Part shown: in pieces, positions 44,499-53,138 of the stretch
Position numbering within the stretch: the first letter of the stretch is position 1
How the letters are laid out: the number at the start of each line of letters is the position of its first letter
Source of the DNA: Paenarthrobacter ilicis
Lineage (GTDB): Bacteria > Actinomycetota > Actinomycetes > Actinomycetales > Micrococcaceae
Assembly (NCBI RefSeq): GCF_016907545.1
Contig: NZ_JAFBCD010000001.1
Span: 496,001-560,000, forward strand
Reading direction: 5' to 3'
DNA: 64,000 nucleotides
Program-made: the position numbers and the translations under genes
Notes under the pieces: model-generated
Database searches by the model: none
Seen by the model: the letters and a program-made list of their open reading frames with translations, nothing else
What the model was told of the DNA's origin: nothing

Positions 44499-45056
44499 AT
44501 GGATATTTCCGAGGCCCGCGCCCGCATCGTCGCGACGGCGGACGAGCTCTACAACGCCCACGGCATCCAGTCCGTGGGAATGGACCGGCTGCGCACGGCG
44601 GCGGGGGTTTCGCTCAAGAAGCTCTACCAGGAATTTCCATCCAAAAGCAGCATCGTCATGGCCGTCCTGGAGCGTCGGCATGAATCCTGGACCCGGGGGC
44701 TCGATGCCACGGTCCATCAAGCGGCGGATCCCCGGGACCGGCTGCTGGCCATCTTCGACTACCTTGCCGGATGGTTCGCGCAGGACTCGTTCCGTGGCTG
44801 CGGCTTCATCAACAGCTTCGCCGAGTTGGGGGCAGTCAGCAACGAGGTTGCCGCGTACGCGCGTCAACACAAGGAGTCGTTCCAGGAGTACGTCGCGGAA
44901 CTCGCTCGCGACGCCGGCGCGCCGGACTACCTGGCACCACAGCTGTCCATCCTCGCCGAAGGAGCGCAGACGACGGCGGCCATCGCCGGAACGTCCGAGG
45001 CCGCCGGCCAAGCGCGGCGCGCCGCAGAAGTGCTGATCGACGCGGCACTGCCGTAA
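44499..45056 (+). CDS. TetR-family transcriptional repressor
   Basis: A 185-residue regulator. The N-terminal helix-turn-helix runs about residues 5-50 (YNAHGIQSVGMDRLRTAAGV, SLKKLYQEFPSK). The C-terminal ligand domain has FRGCGFINSFAELG, resembling the branch that senses small aromatic or electrophilic compounds through a Cys-containing pocket. Divergent from the hydrolase gene, with two identical operators between them. Likely ligand is a substrate of that hydrolase; unknown. Confidence 0.9.
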   Translation: MDISEARARIVATADELYNAHGIQSVGMDRLRTAAGVSLKKLYQEFPSKSSIVMAVLERRHESWTRGLDATVHQAADPRDRLLAIFDYLAGWFAQDSFRGCGFINSFAELGAVSNEVAAYARQHKESFQEYVAELARDAGAPDYLAPQLSILAEGAQTTAAIAGTSEAAGQARRAAEVLIDAALP

Positions 45057-45098
45057 CGCGGAGAATGCAGGGGCCCACAGCCGTGGAAGACTGGACCC

Positions 45099-46235
45099 AT
45101 GTCCTTCCGTTCCAAGAAATCGCGCCCGGAATCCGATGCTGGTGTCATTACCGGCCCCAAGCCGCCGCGGGAACAGGCCCGGCACCTGGCCATGAGGCTC
45201 GACGACGCGTGGCTGGATTTCCAGACGAAGCTCGCCATCCGCAGGGGCAAAGTGGAAACGGTCATACCGTACACCGGCTATGGAAGCACCTCCTGGGTCC
45301 GGGTACTCGCGCGGGTGGTGCGCAGTGATGCCCGCGACGTCGCCGGCCACGCCAAGCCCCTGCAGGAAAGCATGCGTGGGTGGCGCAACTTCACCAGCGC
45401 TCCGGTTGCCCAAGCCACAGTCAAGGTGACCATTGCGGGTGCTGTCCACGTGGTCCACGCAGACCGTGGCGGTGTGGTGGATGCGCGCATTCAAATCGCG
45501 CTTGAGCCGGGCTGGCACACCATTAGGCTGCAATCGGGGGAGTCGGAGGCCATCGATGCGCCACTGCTGGTTGTAGCCGACGACGCCGACTTCGGTGTTG
45601 TTTCCGACATTGACGACACCGTGATGGTCACTGCCCTGCCGCGGCCCTTTTTGGCTGCGTGGAACACCTTTGTGCTCAACGAGCACGCACGCACTCCCAC
45701 GCCCGGCATGGCGGTCCTGTACGAACGGATCGCGCGGACCGAACCCTCAGCTCCCGTTATTTACCTTTCCACGGGAGCATGGAACGTGGCCCCCACCTTG
45801 GCCCGGTTCCTCTCGCGGAACCTGTACCCGGCCGGCCCCAAGCTCCTCACGGATTGGGGCCCCACCCCGGACCGCTGGTTCCGCAGTGGCCAGGAGCATA
45901 AGAAGAATTCGTTGGAGCGGCTCGCAGCGGAATTCCCGCACGTGAAGTGGCTCCTGGTGGGCGACGACGGCCAGCACGACGAAGCGATCTACTACGAATT
46001 CGCGCAGCGCCACCCGGAAAACGTCAGGGCCGTGGCCATCCGCCAGCTCTCCGCGGGCGAGGCCGTGCTGGCCGGCGGACGCTCCAAGTCCGGCGGGCAA
46101 GCCCTCCCCGGCATTCCCTGGATCTACGCCCCCGACGGCGCCGGCATGTCCAAGCAACTGGAAAAGCTGGGCATCATCAACAACGAGGTCAGGTCCGACG
46201 ACGCCCCCGAAGAAGGCGGTTTGGGCACTCGTTAG
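45099..46235 (+). CDS. DUF2183 (App1-type) phosphatase-domain protein
   Basis: A 378-residue protein. The C-terminal two thirds match the App1/DUF2183 phosphatidate phosphatase domain, a HAD-like fold, with the DxDxT motif in VVSDIDDTVMVT, a YLSTGAWNV segment and LVGDDGQHDEAIY. The N-terminal 150 residues form a beta-rich domain common in bacterial members. It would dephosphorylate a lipid or other phosphate; bacterial substrates are unknown. No signal peptide. A perfect T-tailed terminator follows. Confidence 0.85.
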   Translation: MSFRSKKSRPESDAGVITGPKPPREQARHLAMRLDDAWLDFQTKLAIRRGKVETVIPYTGYGSTSWVRVLARVVRSDARDVAGHAKPLQESMRGWRNFTSAPVAQATVKVTIAGAVHVVHADRGGVVDARIQIALEPGWHTIRLQSGESEAIDAPLLVVADDADFGVVSDIDDTVMVTALPRPFLAAWNTFVLNEHARTPTPGMAVLYERIARTEPSAPVIYLSTGAWNVAPTLARFLSRNLYPAGPKLLTDWGPTPDRWFRSGQEHKKNSLERLAAEFPHVKWLLVGDDGQHDEAIYYEFAQRHPENVRAVAIRQLSAGEAVLAGGRSKSGGQALPGIPWIYAPDGAGMSKQLEKLGIINNEVRSDDAPEEGGLGTR

Positions 46236-46256
46236 TTGTGGGAACCACTTAAAGGG

Positions 46257-46310
46257 CCAACGGCCCCGATACGCCTTCTGCTTAAGCGTGTCGGGGCCGT
46301 TGGAGTTTTT
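46257..46310. terminator. Rho-independent terminator after DUF2183 gene
   Basis: An 18-bp stem (46257-46274 with 46286-46303, one G-U pair) is followed by AGTTTTT. It also faces the end of the leftward secreted-protein gene and could serve both. Confidence 0.9.
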
Positions 46311-46332
46311 GGGGTGACCTCCCACCGGGTGG

Positions 46333-46767
46333 TCAGCAGCTCATGCTGCCCTTCAGCACCTTGCCGGTCCAGGCGTTCGAGGTACCGGGGACCTTGTAGT
46401 ACCCGCGGATCTCGTAGGTCCAGGTACCAATGATCTCGATTCCTGACGTGTACGTCTTGCCCGCAGCTTTGCTCAGGTCGCCGGTGAACTCAAGGCTGCC
46501 GGCGCGGTCGTAGATCTTGATCTCGTGGTAGTTCGCGTTGGCCACCGTGCTGAAGGAGTTGACCGTCACTGTTGTGCGCAGGCCGAACGAGCAGCTCATG
46601 GTCACGTTCGCTGCGGCCGGAGCGGCCAGGCTGGCCGCGGAGAACTGCGGCGTTGCCCGATCCGAGCCGGTGAATGCTGCGAACGCTGCGGCGGGTGCAG
46701 CCACCAGGCCAAGAAGGACGACGGCGATGATCACCAGAATGCGCAGGAAGCTGATCCGCGTGGTCAT
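46333..46767 (-). CDS. Small secreted protein with SipW-like N-terminus
   Basis: A 144-residue exported protein. A strong N-terminal signal segment (RILVIIAVVLLGLVAAPAAA) is followed by FAAFTGSDRATPQFSAAS, similar to the region after the signal in SipW cargo proteins. The mature part is beta-rich with two Cys (MSCSF and GSMSC) that may form a disulfide. AAGGAGA lies eight bases before the ATG, an excellent ribosome binding site. It lies downstream of, and in line with, the TasA-like gene, with a hairpin between them. Function unknown. Confidence 0.7.
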   Translation of the reverse strand: MTTRISFLRILVIIAVVLLGLVAAPAAAFAAFTGSDRATPQFSAASLAAPAAANVTMSCSFGLRTTVTVNSFSTVANANYHEIKIYDRAGSLEFTGDLSKAAGKTYTSGIEIIGTWTYEIRGYYKVPGTSNAWTGKVLKGSMSC

Positions 46768-46827
46768 GGTGCCGTTCTCCTTGCCTTTGTTGTGTGTTTC
46801 GAATCTGGTGACTGATTGGTGTTACTG

Positions 46828-46870
46828 CCGGGGCTGATCGGGCTGGGGTGGAGAATCCGATCAGACCCGG
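46828..46870 (-). terminator. Hairpin between TasA-like gene and downstream secreted-protein gene
   Basis: Arms CTGATCGG and CCGATCAG (8 bp, perfect) with outer CCGGG/CCCCGG pairing and a loop of about 13 bases lie after the stop of the gene ending at 46884. It probably lowers, but may not abolish, transcription into the following gene. Confidence 0.65.
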
Positions 46871-46883
46871 CTGGCTTTGGTTC

Positions 46884-47492
46884 TTACTTGGTGGTTTCGG
46901 TGCGTTGGGTGCCGGTGAAGGCGAAGGCGATGGTGGAGGTGGCGCCTTGGAAGGTGTTGTCTGCTGTGGTGGGCAGGGTGGTGGTGACTTTGAGGTTGTC
47001 GGTTTTGGTGTTGGTCAGGGCGGTGAGGTTGTTCAGGGTTTTGTTCGCTGCGATGACGGGGCCGTTGGCCAGGACGGTGGTTTTGGTGCTGGCGCAGGTG
47101 TAGGGGGCTGCGGTTCCGGTCCAGGCAACACTGCAGTTTTCGATGGTCAGTTGCAGGCCGTTGGTGGCGTCGGTGGTGAGCTGGGAGGCGGTGGTTCCGG
47201 CGTTGGTGGTGAGGGTGATGTTGTTCAGGTCTGAGTTGCCGGTGTTGGCCAGGGTGACGAGTTTTTCTACTTTGTCGCCGGGCAGGATGTTGGTGACGGG
47301 AACGTTCAGGGTGTTCGCGGCTCCGGGGGCGCCCAGGGCGATGGTGACCGTTCCTGCGGTGACGGCCTGGGAGGCGGAGGTGGAGGAGGTGAACGCGCCG
47401 TAGGTTCCCATGCCGGCGACGGCGGCTGCGGTGCCGACCAGTGCGACGGAGGCGAGGATTTTGCCGGAGGTGGTTTTGAAGCTGATGGCCAT
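46884..47492 (-). CDS. TasA/CalY-family (camelysin-like) secreted protein
   Basis: A 202-residue protein with the SipW-dependent pattern: KTTSGKILASVALVGTAAA, then the GTYGAFTSSTSASQAVTAGT region typical of TasA/CalY fibre proteins. The mature domain is Thr/Asn-rich beta sandwich with two Cys. Codon choice is very restricted and repetitive, as in highly expressed surface proteins. ATG 47492 gives the family N-terminus; an in-frame start at 47576 is unlikely. No SipW peptidase gene is beside it; the only one in the window is at 6203-7354. It likely makes extracellular fibres or matrix. Confidence 0.75.
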   Translation of the reverse strand: MAISFKTTSGKILASVALVGTAAAVAGMGTYGAFTSSTSASQAVTAGTVTIALGAPGAANTLNVPVTNILPGDKVEKLVTLANTGNSDLNNITLTTNAGTTASQLTTDATNGLQLTIENCSVAWTGTAAPYTCASTKTTVLANGPVIAANKTLNNLTALTNTKTDNLKVTTTLPTTADNTFQGATSTIAFAFTGTQRTETTK

Positions 47493-47751
47493 GGGGATCA
47501 GTGTCCTTTCAGTTGGCCACCGCTTCCGGCCGGCCTGTTCTTTGTGCCCTTGGGTGCCGGCCTGTGTGGCTGGCAAGAACTACTTTCCCGGGACCGGATC
47601 AAGAACCACCACCACAAACCCACAACACTGACTCAGGAAAACCTCAAGACTCCCGCAACCCAAACCAGCAGGATCGGAGAAGTGCCCCAGCCCGGATTTC
47701 TTTACTGTTGAAGTACAGGAATTCAGGCACACACAGGAATAGGAACACTCC

Positions 47752-48198
47752 ATGGCGCAGGCAGAAACAACCAAGTCCTACGACGGGTTCAGTGCGGACG
47801 AGCGCGCAGCAATGAAGGAACGCGCGCAAGAGCTGAAGAAGACCTCACGAAAGAAGGCCAGCGCAAATGGCGAAGCGGATGTGCAGGAGAAATTCGCCGA
47901 GATGCCCCCGGCGGACAGGGAACTCGCTGAGCGGCTTCACGCACTGGTCAAGGAGCACGCGCCGGGGCTGACGCCCAAAACCTGGTACGGCATGCCCGCG
48001 TACGCCAGGGACGGCAAGAACATCCTCTTCTTCAAAAGCGCGGACAAATTCAAGAGCCGCTACGCAACGCTGGGATTCGAGGAGAACTCCATGCTGGACG
48101 ACGGCATTATGTGGCCCACGTCCTATGCCCTGACAGGCCTCACACCAGAGGTTGAAGCAAGGATCGTGGAACTCATTAAGAAGGCGGCCGCAGTTTAG
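47752..48198 (+). CDS. DUF1801 (YdhG-like) protein
   Basis: A 148-residue soluble protein. After a Lys/Ala/Glu-rich N-terminal half, the DUF1801 core is recognised by APGLTPKTWYGMPAYARDGK, then ILFFKSADKFKSRYATLGF and a helical end. Function of the family is not settled; structures resemble iron-chaperone frataxin-like folds. It diverges from the TasA-like gene across about 260 bases. Its TAG stop overlaps the stop of the Pro-rich leftward gene (TTAG). Confidence 0.8.
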   Translation: MAQAETTKSYDGFSADERAAMKERAQELKKTSRKKASANGEADVQEKFAEMPPADRELAERLHALVKEHAPGLTPKTWYGMPAYARDGKNILFFKSADKFKSRYATLGFEENSMLDDGIMWPTSYALTGLTPEVEARIVELIKKAAAV

Positions 48199-48410
48199 TA
48201 CGTGGGATCCGGTCCCGGGCTCGGCGGAACAGGACCGGGTTCGGGAACAGGGAAGGGGCCAGGCGTCGGATCCGGAACCGGGGGAGGGCCAGGTGCCGGA
48301 TTTGGGCCGGGCGATGGCGGAAATGTTGGGCCCGTGGGATCCGGCGGCGGCGCTGTGGGTCCGGGATCCGGCGGGAATGGCTCGGGTTCGTGGGCTGGAG
48401 GAAGCGTCAT
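48195..48410 (-). CDS. Small proline-rich peptide
   Basis: A 71-residue peptide, nearly half Pro, with many PDP/PGP/PEP steps (MTLPPAHEPEPFPPDPGP at its start) and no hydrophobic segment. It could be dismissed as a shadow, but AGGAG stands seven bases before the ATG and nothing lies opposite it except the overlap of the stops. Similar Pro-rich small proteins are annotated in related genomes from memory, with no known role. Translation is plausible but unproven. Confidence 0.5.
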   Translation of the reverse strand: MTLPPAHEPEPFPPDPGPTAPPPDPTGPTFPPSPGPNPAPGPPPVPDPTPGPFPVPEPGPVPPSPGPDPTY

Positions 48411-48482
48411 TGTCTCTCCTGGGTGACCTGGGCAAGTAGGTGCAGCCTACTCCCACCATTGGCGCAACTACAGGGCTACCAT

Positions 48483-49799
48483 GTGACGGTGATCCCGCTG
48501 ACACCCTCACCCGCCCAACTTCACTGGCAGCAACTGGAGTTCGGCGTCTTCATCCACTTCGGCATCAACACCTTCGCCGGGAAGGAATGGAGCGATGGCA
48601 CCATCCCGGCCTCTACTTTTAATCCGACAGACCTCGACGCCGGTAGCTGGGTCCGCGCGGCGAAAGCCGCGGGTGCGCGGTACCTGATCCTCACCGCCAA
48701 GCATCACGACGGCTTCTGCCTATGGCCCACGGCCACCACGGATTACTCCGTGTCCTCTTCGCCGTGGCGCGGTGGCGGGGGCGATGTTGTCCGCGAGGTC
48801 GCGGACGCCTGCGCCGCGGAAGGAATCGGGTTGGGGCTCTACCTCTCCCCGTGGGACCGCAACGCCAAGTGCTACAACGATCCCGCTGCCTACGACGATT
48901 TCTACGTTCAGCAACTCACCGAACTGTGCACGGGATACGGCCCTTTGATGGAGTTGTGGTTCGATGGCGCCGGCTCCGTGGGGCGGTCCTATGACTGGGA
49001 ACGGATCATGTCCGTGGCCAAGGAACATCAGCCGGACGCCATGATTTTCAACATGGGACAGCCCACCATCCGTTGGGTGGGAAATGAGGACGGACTCGCT
49101 GCCGACCCCGTCCTCTACACCGTGGACGCCACGGCCGACACCCAATATACGGAGACCAGCTCATCCCTGGACGCACCCCGCTACCTGCCGCCCGAGTGCG
49201 ATGTTTCCATCCGGCGGGGTTGGTTCTGGCATCCTGACGACCGGCCCAAAACGGTGGAACATCTCCTGGCCATCTACTACCGGTCCGTCGGAATGGGCGC
49301 CAACCTGCTGCTCAACCTCCCGCCGGACACCCGCGGCCTGCTCCCTGAAGAGGACATCCAACGGTTGCGGGCGTGGCGGGCGGAACTGGACCGCCGCCTG
49401 TCCGGTTCAGTGGAAGCAACCATCGAACATCACGACGCCGGTGCCACCTTGCGCTTCCCGGCGCCAGTGACCTTCAATCACCTGGAACTGGTAGAGGAGC
49501 TGTCGCAAGGGCAGCGGATCACGGCGCACAGCGTCCACTCCGGTGACACTGAGCTGGTGGCAGGAATGACCGTGGGCAACCGCCGCCTGCATCACCTTCC
49601 CGTCACCACGGCCGGCGTTCTGGAAGTCAGGCTTTCGGACAGCGACGGCAGCGACGGCAGCGGTGCCAGCGGTGCCGGGGGCCGGGGCAGTGCCAGCGGT
49701 TGTCTTTTGGCGTCCGCCCGTGTCCACACCGGCGCCCTGGACGCTGCGCTTCCCACGATTCCCGAGGGTTACGAAGCTCCCACCGACGCTCCCGACTAG
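48483..49799 (+). CDS. Alpha-L-fucosidase, GH29
   Basis: A 438-residue retaining fucosidase. Typical N-terminal elements QLEFGVFIHFGINTF and LTAKHHDGFCLWPT are followed by the nucleophile Asp in LMELWFDGAGS. A short C-terminal beta domain contains a Gly/Ser-rich repeat (SDGSDGSGASGAGG). No signal peptide, so it trims imported oligosaccharides. GTG 48483 is a plausible start; an upstream in-frame start at 48390 lies antisense to the Pro-rich gene and is unlikely. It is not linked to another sugar gene here. Confidence 0.85.
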   Translation: MTVIPLTPSPAQLHWQQLEFGVFIHFGINTFAGKEWSDGTIPASTFNPTDLDAGSWVRAAKAAGARYLILTAKHHDGFCLWPTATTDYSVSSSPWRGGGGDVVREVADACAAEGIGLGLYLSPWDRNAKCYNDPAAYDDFYVQQLTELCTGYGPLMELWFDGAGSVGRSYDWERIMSVAKEHQPDAMIFNMGQPTIRWVGNEDGLAADPVLYTVDATADTQYTETSSSLDAPRYLPPECDVSIRRGWFWHPDDRPKTVEHLLAIYYRSVGMGANLLLNLPPDTRGLLPEEDIQRLRAWRAELDRRLSGSVEATIEHHDAGATLRFPAPVTFNHLELVEELSQGQRITAHSVHSGDTELVAGMTVGNRRLHHLPVTTAGVLEVRLSDSDGSDGSGASGAGGRGSASGCLLASARVHTGALDAALPTIPEGYEAPTDAPD

Positions 49800-49918
49800 T
49801 AATTCCTGACTAGTAATACAGACTCCCGATTAGTACAAACTGTTTGGTTTATGCTCCCTGGGACGGTGGGCAGGTGCTTGGCGCCTATCTTGTCGGTGGG
49901 TGTTGGCAGGGTGTGGGT

Positions 49919-51277
49919 ATGGAGCAGATACGGGGTGGGCAAGCAGAGCCAAAGGCAGAGGCAGTGGCTTCTGCGCCTAGGGCTGCCGGTAGCCTGGCCC
50001 CCACTTCATCAGGATCCATCAGTCGGGATTTGATCAGTCGGGATTTGATTGATCAGTTGCGGGTGTTGGAGGACATGAAGTCGGCCATTGCAGCGTTGCA
50101 GGCAAGGATCGCTGTGGCTTTCGATCTCGCTCATCGCCAGGAGCAGGCCGCGGCCGGTCTCCCCGCGGCCTCGCAAGGCTCCGGGGTGGGTGCCCAAGTG
50201 GCATTGGCCCGGCGCGAATCGCCCAACCGGGGATCCCGGCTGCTGGGCCTTGCCAAAGCGCTGGTCACCGAGATGCCCCGCACCATGGCCGCGCTTACCA
50301 ATGGGAACCTCAACGAATGGCGGGCCACACTTCTGGTTAAGGAGACAGCCTGCCTGTCCGTTGAGGACCGCGCCGCCGTGGATGAAGAACTCGCCGCGGA
50401 CACCGGAGCCTTCAACGGCGCGGGGGACAAAGCCATCATCGCCGCAGCGAAGGCCGCCGCCTACCGCCGGGATCCACGCTCGGTCACGCAACGCGCCGCG
50501 CATGCTGCTACCGAACGGACCGTCAGCCTGCGTCCGGCACCGGACACCATGACCTACCTGACCGCGCTGCTCCCCGTCGCCCAAGGGGTTGCAGCGTACG
50601 CCGCGCTGACCCGCGCGGCAGGAACGGCCCAATCAGCCGGGGATTCCCGCACCCGCGGCCAGGTCATGGCCGACACCCTCACCGAACGTCTCACCGGAAC
50701 CCCCGGCGGGATCGCCGGAGTCCACCTCAACCTCCTCATGACCGATCGCACCCTGTTGGCAGGCCATGCCGAACCCGCACAACTGAGCGGCTACGGAGTG
50801 GTCCCCGCAGCATGGGCCCGCGAACTCCTCCACTCCCGCCCGGACGCCAGCAGGGGCCGTTTCCGCCAAGAGCCCATCGGAAACCAGACTGGACTGGACG
50901 AGTTCACGGTCTGGGTCCGGCGGCTCTACTCGGCCCCCGGCAGCGGTGAGCTACTCGCCACGGACTCCACAGCCCGGCTCTTCCCGCCACGGCTACGGGC
51001 TTTCATCGAAACTCGCGATCAAACCTGCCGCACGCCGTACTGCGACGCGCCCATCCGCCACATAGACCACATCACCCCGTGGCACTCCGGCGGACCCACC
51101 ACCCTGGCCAACGGAGCCGGGCTCTGCGAAGCGTGCAACCACACCAAGGAAAACCCCGGGTGGAGGAGCACCACCACCACCGTCCCGGGGAGCAGGCACA
51201 CCCTGGATCTCAGGACACCTACCGGCCACACCTACCAATCGAAGGCGCCGCCCCCACCCGCCTGGTGGAGCGGCTGA
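49919..51277 (+). CDS. DUF222 domain-containing HNH endonuclease
   Basis: A 452-residue protein of the actinobacterial DUF222-HNH (13E12-repeat-type) family. The N-terminal helical DUF222 domain (about 50-320) is followed by an HNH nuclease domain with CRTPYCDAPIRHIDHITPWH, then LCEACNHTKENPGW, so both Cys pairs and the His-rich core are intact. Several copies per genome are usual and their role is unclear (mobile or defence-related has been suggested). A tandem SRDLI SRDLI repeat occurs near the N-terminus. ATG 49919 is preferred; a TTG at 49844 is in frame. Confidence 0.85.
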   Translation: MEQIRGGQAEPKAEAVASAPRAAGSLAPTSSGSISRDLISRDLIDQLRVLEDMKSAIAALQARIAVAFDLAHRQEQAAAGLPAASQGSGVGAQVALARRESPNRGSRLLGLAKALVTEMPRTMAALTNGNLNEWRATLLVKETACLSVEDRAAVDEELAADTGAFNGAGDKAIIAAAKAAAYRRDPRSVTQRAAHAATERTVSLRPAPDTMTYLTALLPVAQGVAAYAALTRAAGTAQSAGDSRTRGQVMADTLTERLTGTPGGIAGVHLNLLMTDRTLLAGHAEPAQLSGYGVVPAAWARELLHSRPDASRGRFRQEPIGNQTGLDEFTVWVRRLYSAPGSGELLATDSTARLFPPRLRAFIETRDQTCRTPYCDAPIRHIDHITPWHSGGPTTLANGAGLCEACNHTKENPGWRSTTTTVPGSRHTLDLRTPTGHTYQSKAPPPPAWWSG

Positions 51278-51337
51278 AAAAAGTTTCTACCCACGCGTAA
51301 CCCTTTGGCGTGCCCGGACGATTACGTCTTTGAAAGG

Positions 51338-51377
51338 GCCGAGCTGGAATTTGTCCCCCATCATGTTCCAGCTCGGC
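51338..51377 (+). terminator. Terminator after DUF222-HNH gene
   Basis: A perfect 12-bp stem (51338-51349 with 51366-51377) with a 16-base loop, followed by a pyrimidine-rich TCTTCTCTCTTT tail. Confidence 0.85.
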
Positions 51378-51382
51378 TCTTC

Positions 51383-51434
51383 TCTCTTTGGGGACGCTTC
51401 ACTGCAGGTCTCTTTGGGGACGCTTCACTGCAGG
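51383..51434. repeat. Two 26-bp direct repeats upstream of the sigma factor gene
   Basis: Two exact 26-bp copies lie head to tail between the HNH terminator and the sigma factor start (51552). They could be a duplicated regulatory site or simply a recent slippage event; no promoter boxes were recognised inside. Confidence 0.85.
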
Positions 51435-51551
51435 CAGGTCTTCCTGTGGCTGATCCGGTTAAGCAGTTACTCTTGGTGAGGTTGTCCGTCGCTGATGGCG
51501 GGAGACCCGGTTTAAACCACGGACCTGCCGCCGATCGAAAGCCTCAATCCT

Positions 51552-52106
51552 GTGACCGACGCATTGACCGACGACGCGCTTGATGCGCTCAAGGGCAATA
51601 ACGCGGAACTGTTCAGTGCCGTCTACCGGGCCTTTGCGGGCCAGGTTCTTGGCTACCTCACCGCAAAAGGGGTTCCCGACCCCGAGGCGATCACGCAGGA
51701 CGTGTTCTTGGCGGTGCTGCCCCGCTTGGATGATCTGGCCGGTGGCGTGAACGGGCTGAGGACCTTCATTTTCTCGGTGGCGCACGCACGCATGGTGGAC
51801 GAGCACCGGAGGAAGGACCGCGCGCCGGAACAGCAGGAGTTTGAACCCGAGCGGGATACGCGCGAATCGAACTCGGCTGAAACCGAAGCGTTGGTCAGGC
51901 TGGCGCCATCAGAGGTTATGGCGTTGCTGGAACACCTCGGCGAGGAACAGCGGGAGGTTTTGTCACTGCGCATAGTGGCGGGACTGACTGTTGAGCAGGT
52001 GGCACACATCATGGGGAAGTCCGCCGGTGCGGTCAAGCAACTGCAACGTCGGGCTCTTGTGACTCTCCGTGGGCATTCGGCAGTAAAGGAGTACGTGGTG
52101 CCATGA
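51552..52106 (+). CDS. ECF-type RNA polymerase sigma factor
   Basis: A 184-residue alternative sigma factor. Region 2 spans about 20-90 (AITQDVFLAVLPRL, LRTFIFSVAHARMVDEHRR) and region 4 about 120-175 (LEHLGEEQREVLSLRIVAGL, TVEQVAHIMGKSAGAVKQLQRRAL with the helix-turn-helix). The acidic linker between them is Glu/Arg-rich. GTG 51552. The stop overlaps the next gene by four bases (ATGA), and that gene encodes a membrane protein that is probably its anti-sigma factor. The stimulus is unknown. Confidence 0.9.
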   Translation: MTDALTDDALDALKGNNAELFSAVYRAFAGQVLGYLTAKGVPDPEAITQDVFLAVLPRLDDLAGGVNGLRTFIFSVAHARMVDEHRRKDRAPEQQEFEPERDTRESNSAETEALVRLAPSEVMALLEHLGEEQREVLSLRIVAGLTVEQVAHIMGKSAGAVKQLQRRALVTLRGHSAVKEYVVP

Positions 52107-53083
52107 CGCACAAAGACGACCATCAAGAACCCACCCCTGTGGTGGATGAGGTGTTGCTCGATGCCGGGCTGTCCGGCGCATCCGATCTCCGTCAGGCACT
52201 GCAGTCTTTTGAGGCGCTGGGCAGCCTGCCCGCACCTGAACCCGGCCCCGAACTCCTTGCCATGATCAATGGACCCCACGACGAGGTCAGCAAGCGGCGT
52301 TGGCGTCGAAAGCACCGCACGGCCGTGATTGGTGTTGCCGTAGTGGCCGCCATGGGTCTGGGCGTCAGCGGCGTGGCAGCTTCCGGCTCCGGTCCCAACC
52401 ACAACCACTCGTTCATTCACCAGATCTTCACCATGGCTGTGCCCCACACCCCGGCAGCTGCTTCGGCCCTGCCTGTCTCCGGCGCTCCGAAGGCCAGTAC
52501 TTCCCCGGCGCAGAGGTCCGGACCCGCGTCGGTGCCCTCCGCCCAGGCACTGGCTGCGGTTGGGCCCGCGTCGGATACCGCTGCCCAGGCAGCCGCCGTG
52601 CCTGGCCAGTCGGCGACCTCCCAGCCAACCACCCCGCAGCCTCAGCCAAATCCGACGCAGCCCCAACCACCGGCAGCCCAGGCCCCAGCCCCGGCCCAGA
52701 CGCAGGACATGCTGCCCTCGCCCGCCCAGGGTTCGGCGCCAGCCCCGCAGGCAACCCCGCCGCAGATCCCCTTGCGTGCTCCGCAGCAGCCCGCGGCCCC
52801 CAACTCCGGAAAGGGTGGGTCTGGTCAGGCAGGTTCTGGTCAGGCAGGTTCAGGACAAGCTGATTCAGGACAGGCTCGTTCCAGACAACCCAGCCAAGGC
52901 AACGCCAAGGCACCCAAAGCCAAACCGGGAAACAGCGCCGGCCCAGCAAGTTCCGACGCCAAAAAGCCTGCGGCCAGGATCGCAACCATTGCGCCGCCGG
53001 CCGTGAATGACGGAGCGCGGCAGCAAGGCAAAGATTCCGGAAAGGTACCTCAGCCGGACAAGCGCCCCCGCCAAGGTAAGTAG
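52103..53083 (+). CDS. Probable anti-sigma factor: membrane protein with Pro/Gln-rich outer domain
   Basis: A 326-residue protein. The N-terminal acidic helical stretch (about 1-60: VVDEVLLDAGLSGASDLRQAL) resembles short sigma-binding regions of RsdA-type anti-sigma factors. A basic RRWRRKHR and one membrane helix (about 73-93) follow. The outer 230 residues are low complexity: Pro/Gln/Ala/Ser-rich, with GSGQA repeats and Lys-rich ends. It is translationally coupled to the sigma gene, the usual arrangement for a sigma/anti-sigma pair. The outer part may sense the wall or be cleaved; inference. Confidence 0.65.
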   Translation: MTHKDDHQEPTPVVDEVLLDAGLSGASDLRQALQSFEALGSLPAPEPGPELLAMINGPHDEVSKRRWRRKHRTAVIGVAVVAAMGLGVSGVAASGSGPNHNHSFIHQIFTMAVPHTPAAASALPVSGAPKASTSPAQRSGPASVPSAQALAAVGPASDTAAQAAAVPGQSATSQPTTPQPQPNPTQPQPPAAQAPAPAQTQDMLPSPAQGSAPAPQATPPQIPLRAPQQPAAPNSGKGGSGQAGSGQAGSGQADSGQARSRQPSQGNAKAPKAKPGNSAGPASSDAKKPAARIATIAPPAVNDGARQQGKDSGKVPQPDKRPRQGK

Positions 53084-53138
53084 CGCCCGCCCCTATGAGC
53101 AGCGCCCCCGGAATCCAACCCGTGGGTAGGCTGGGGGA

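Noticed and set aside
49919..51277. Mobile intron or insertion element suggested by the HNH domain
   Set aside because: The gene is a standard DUF222-HNH protein with its own terminator; no inverted ends, target duplication or intron structure seen.
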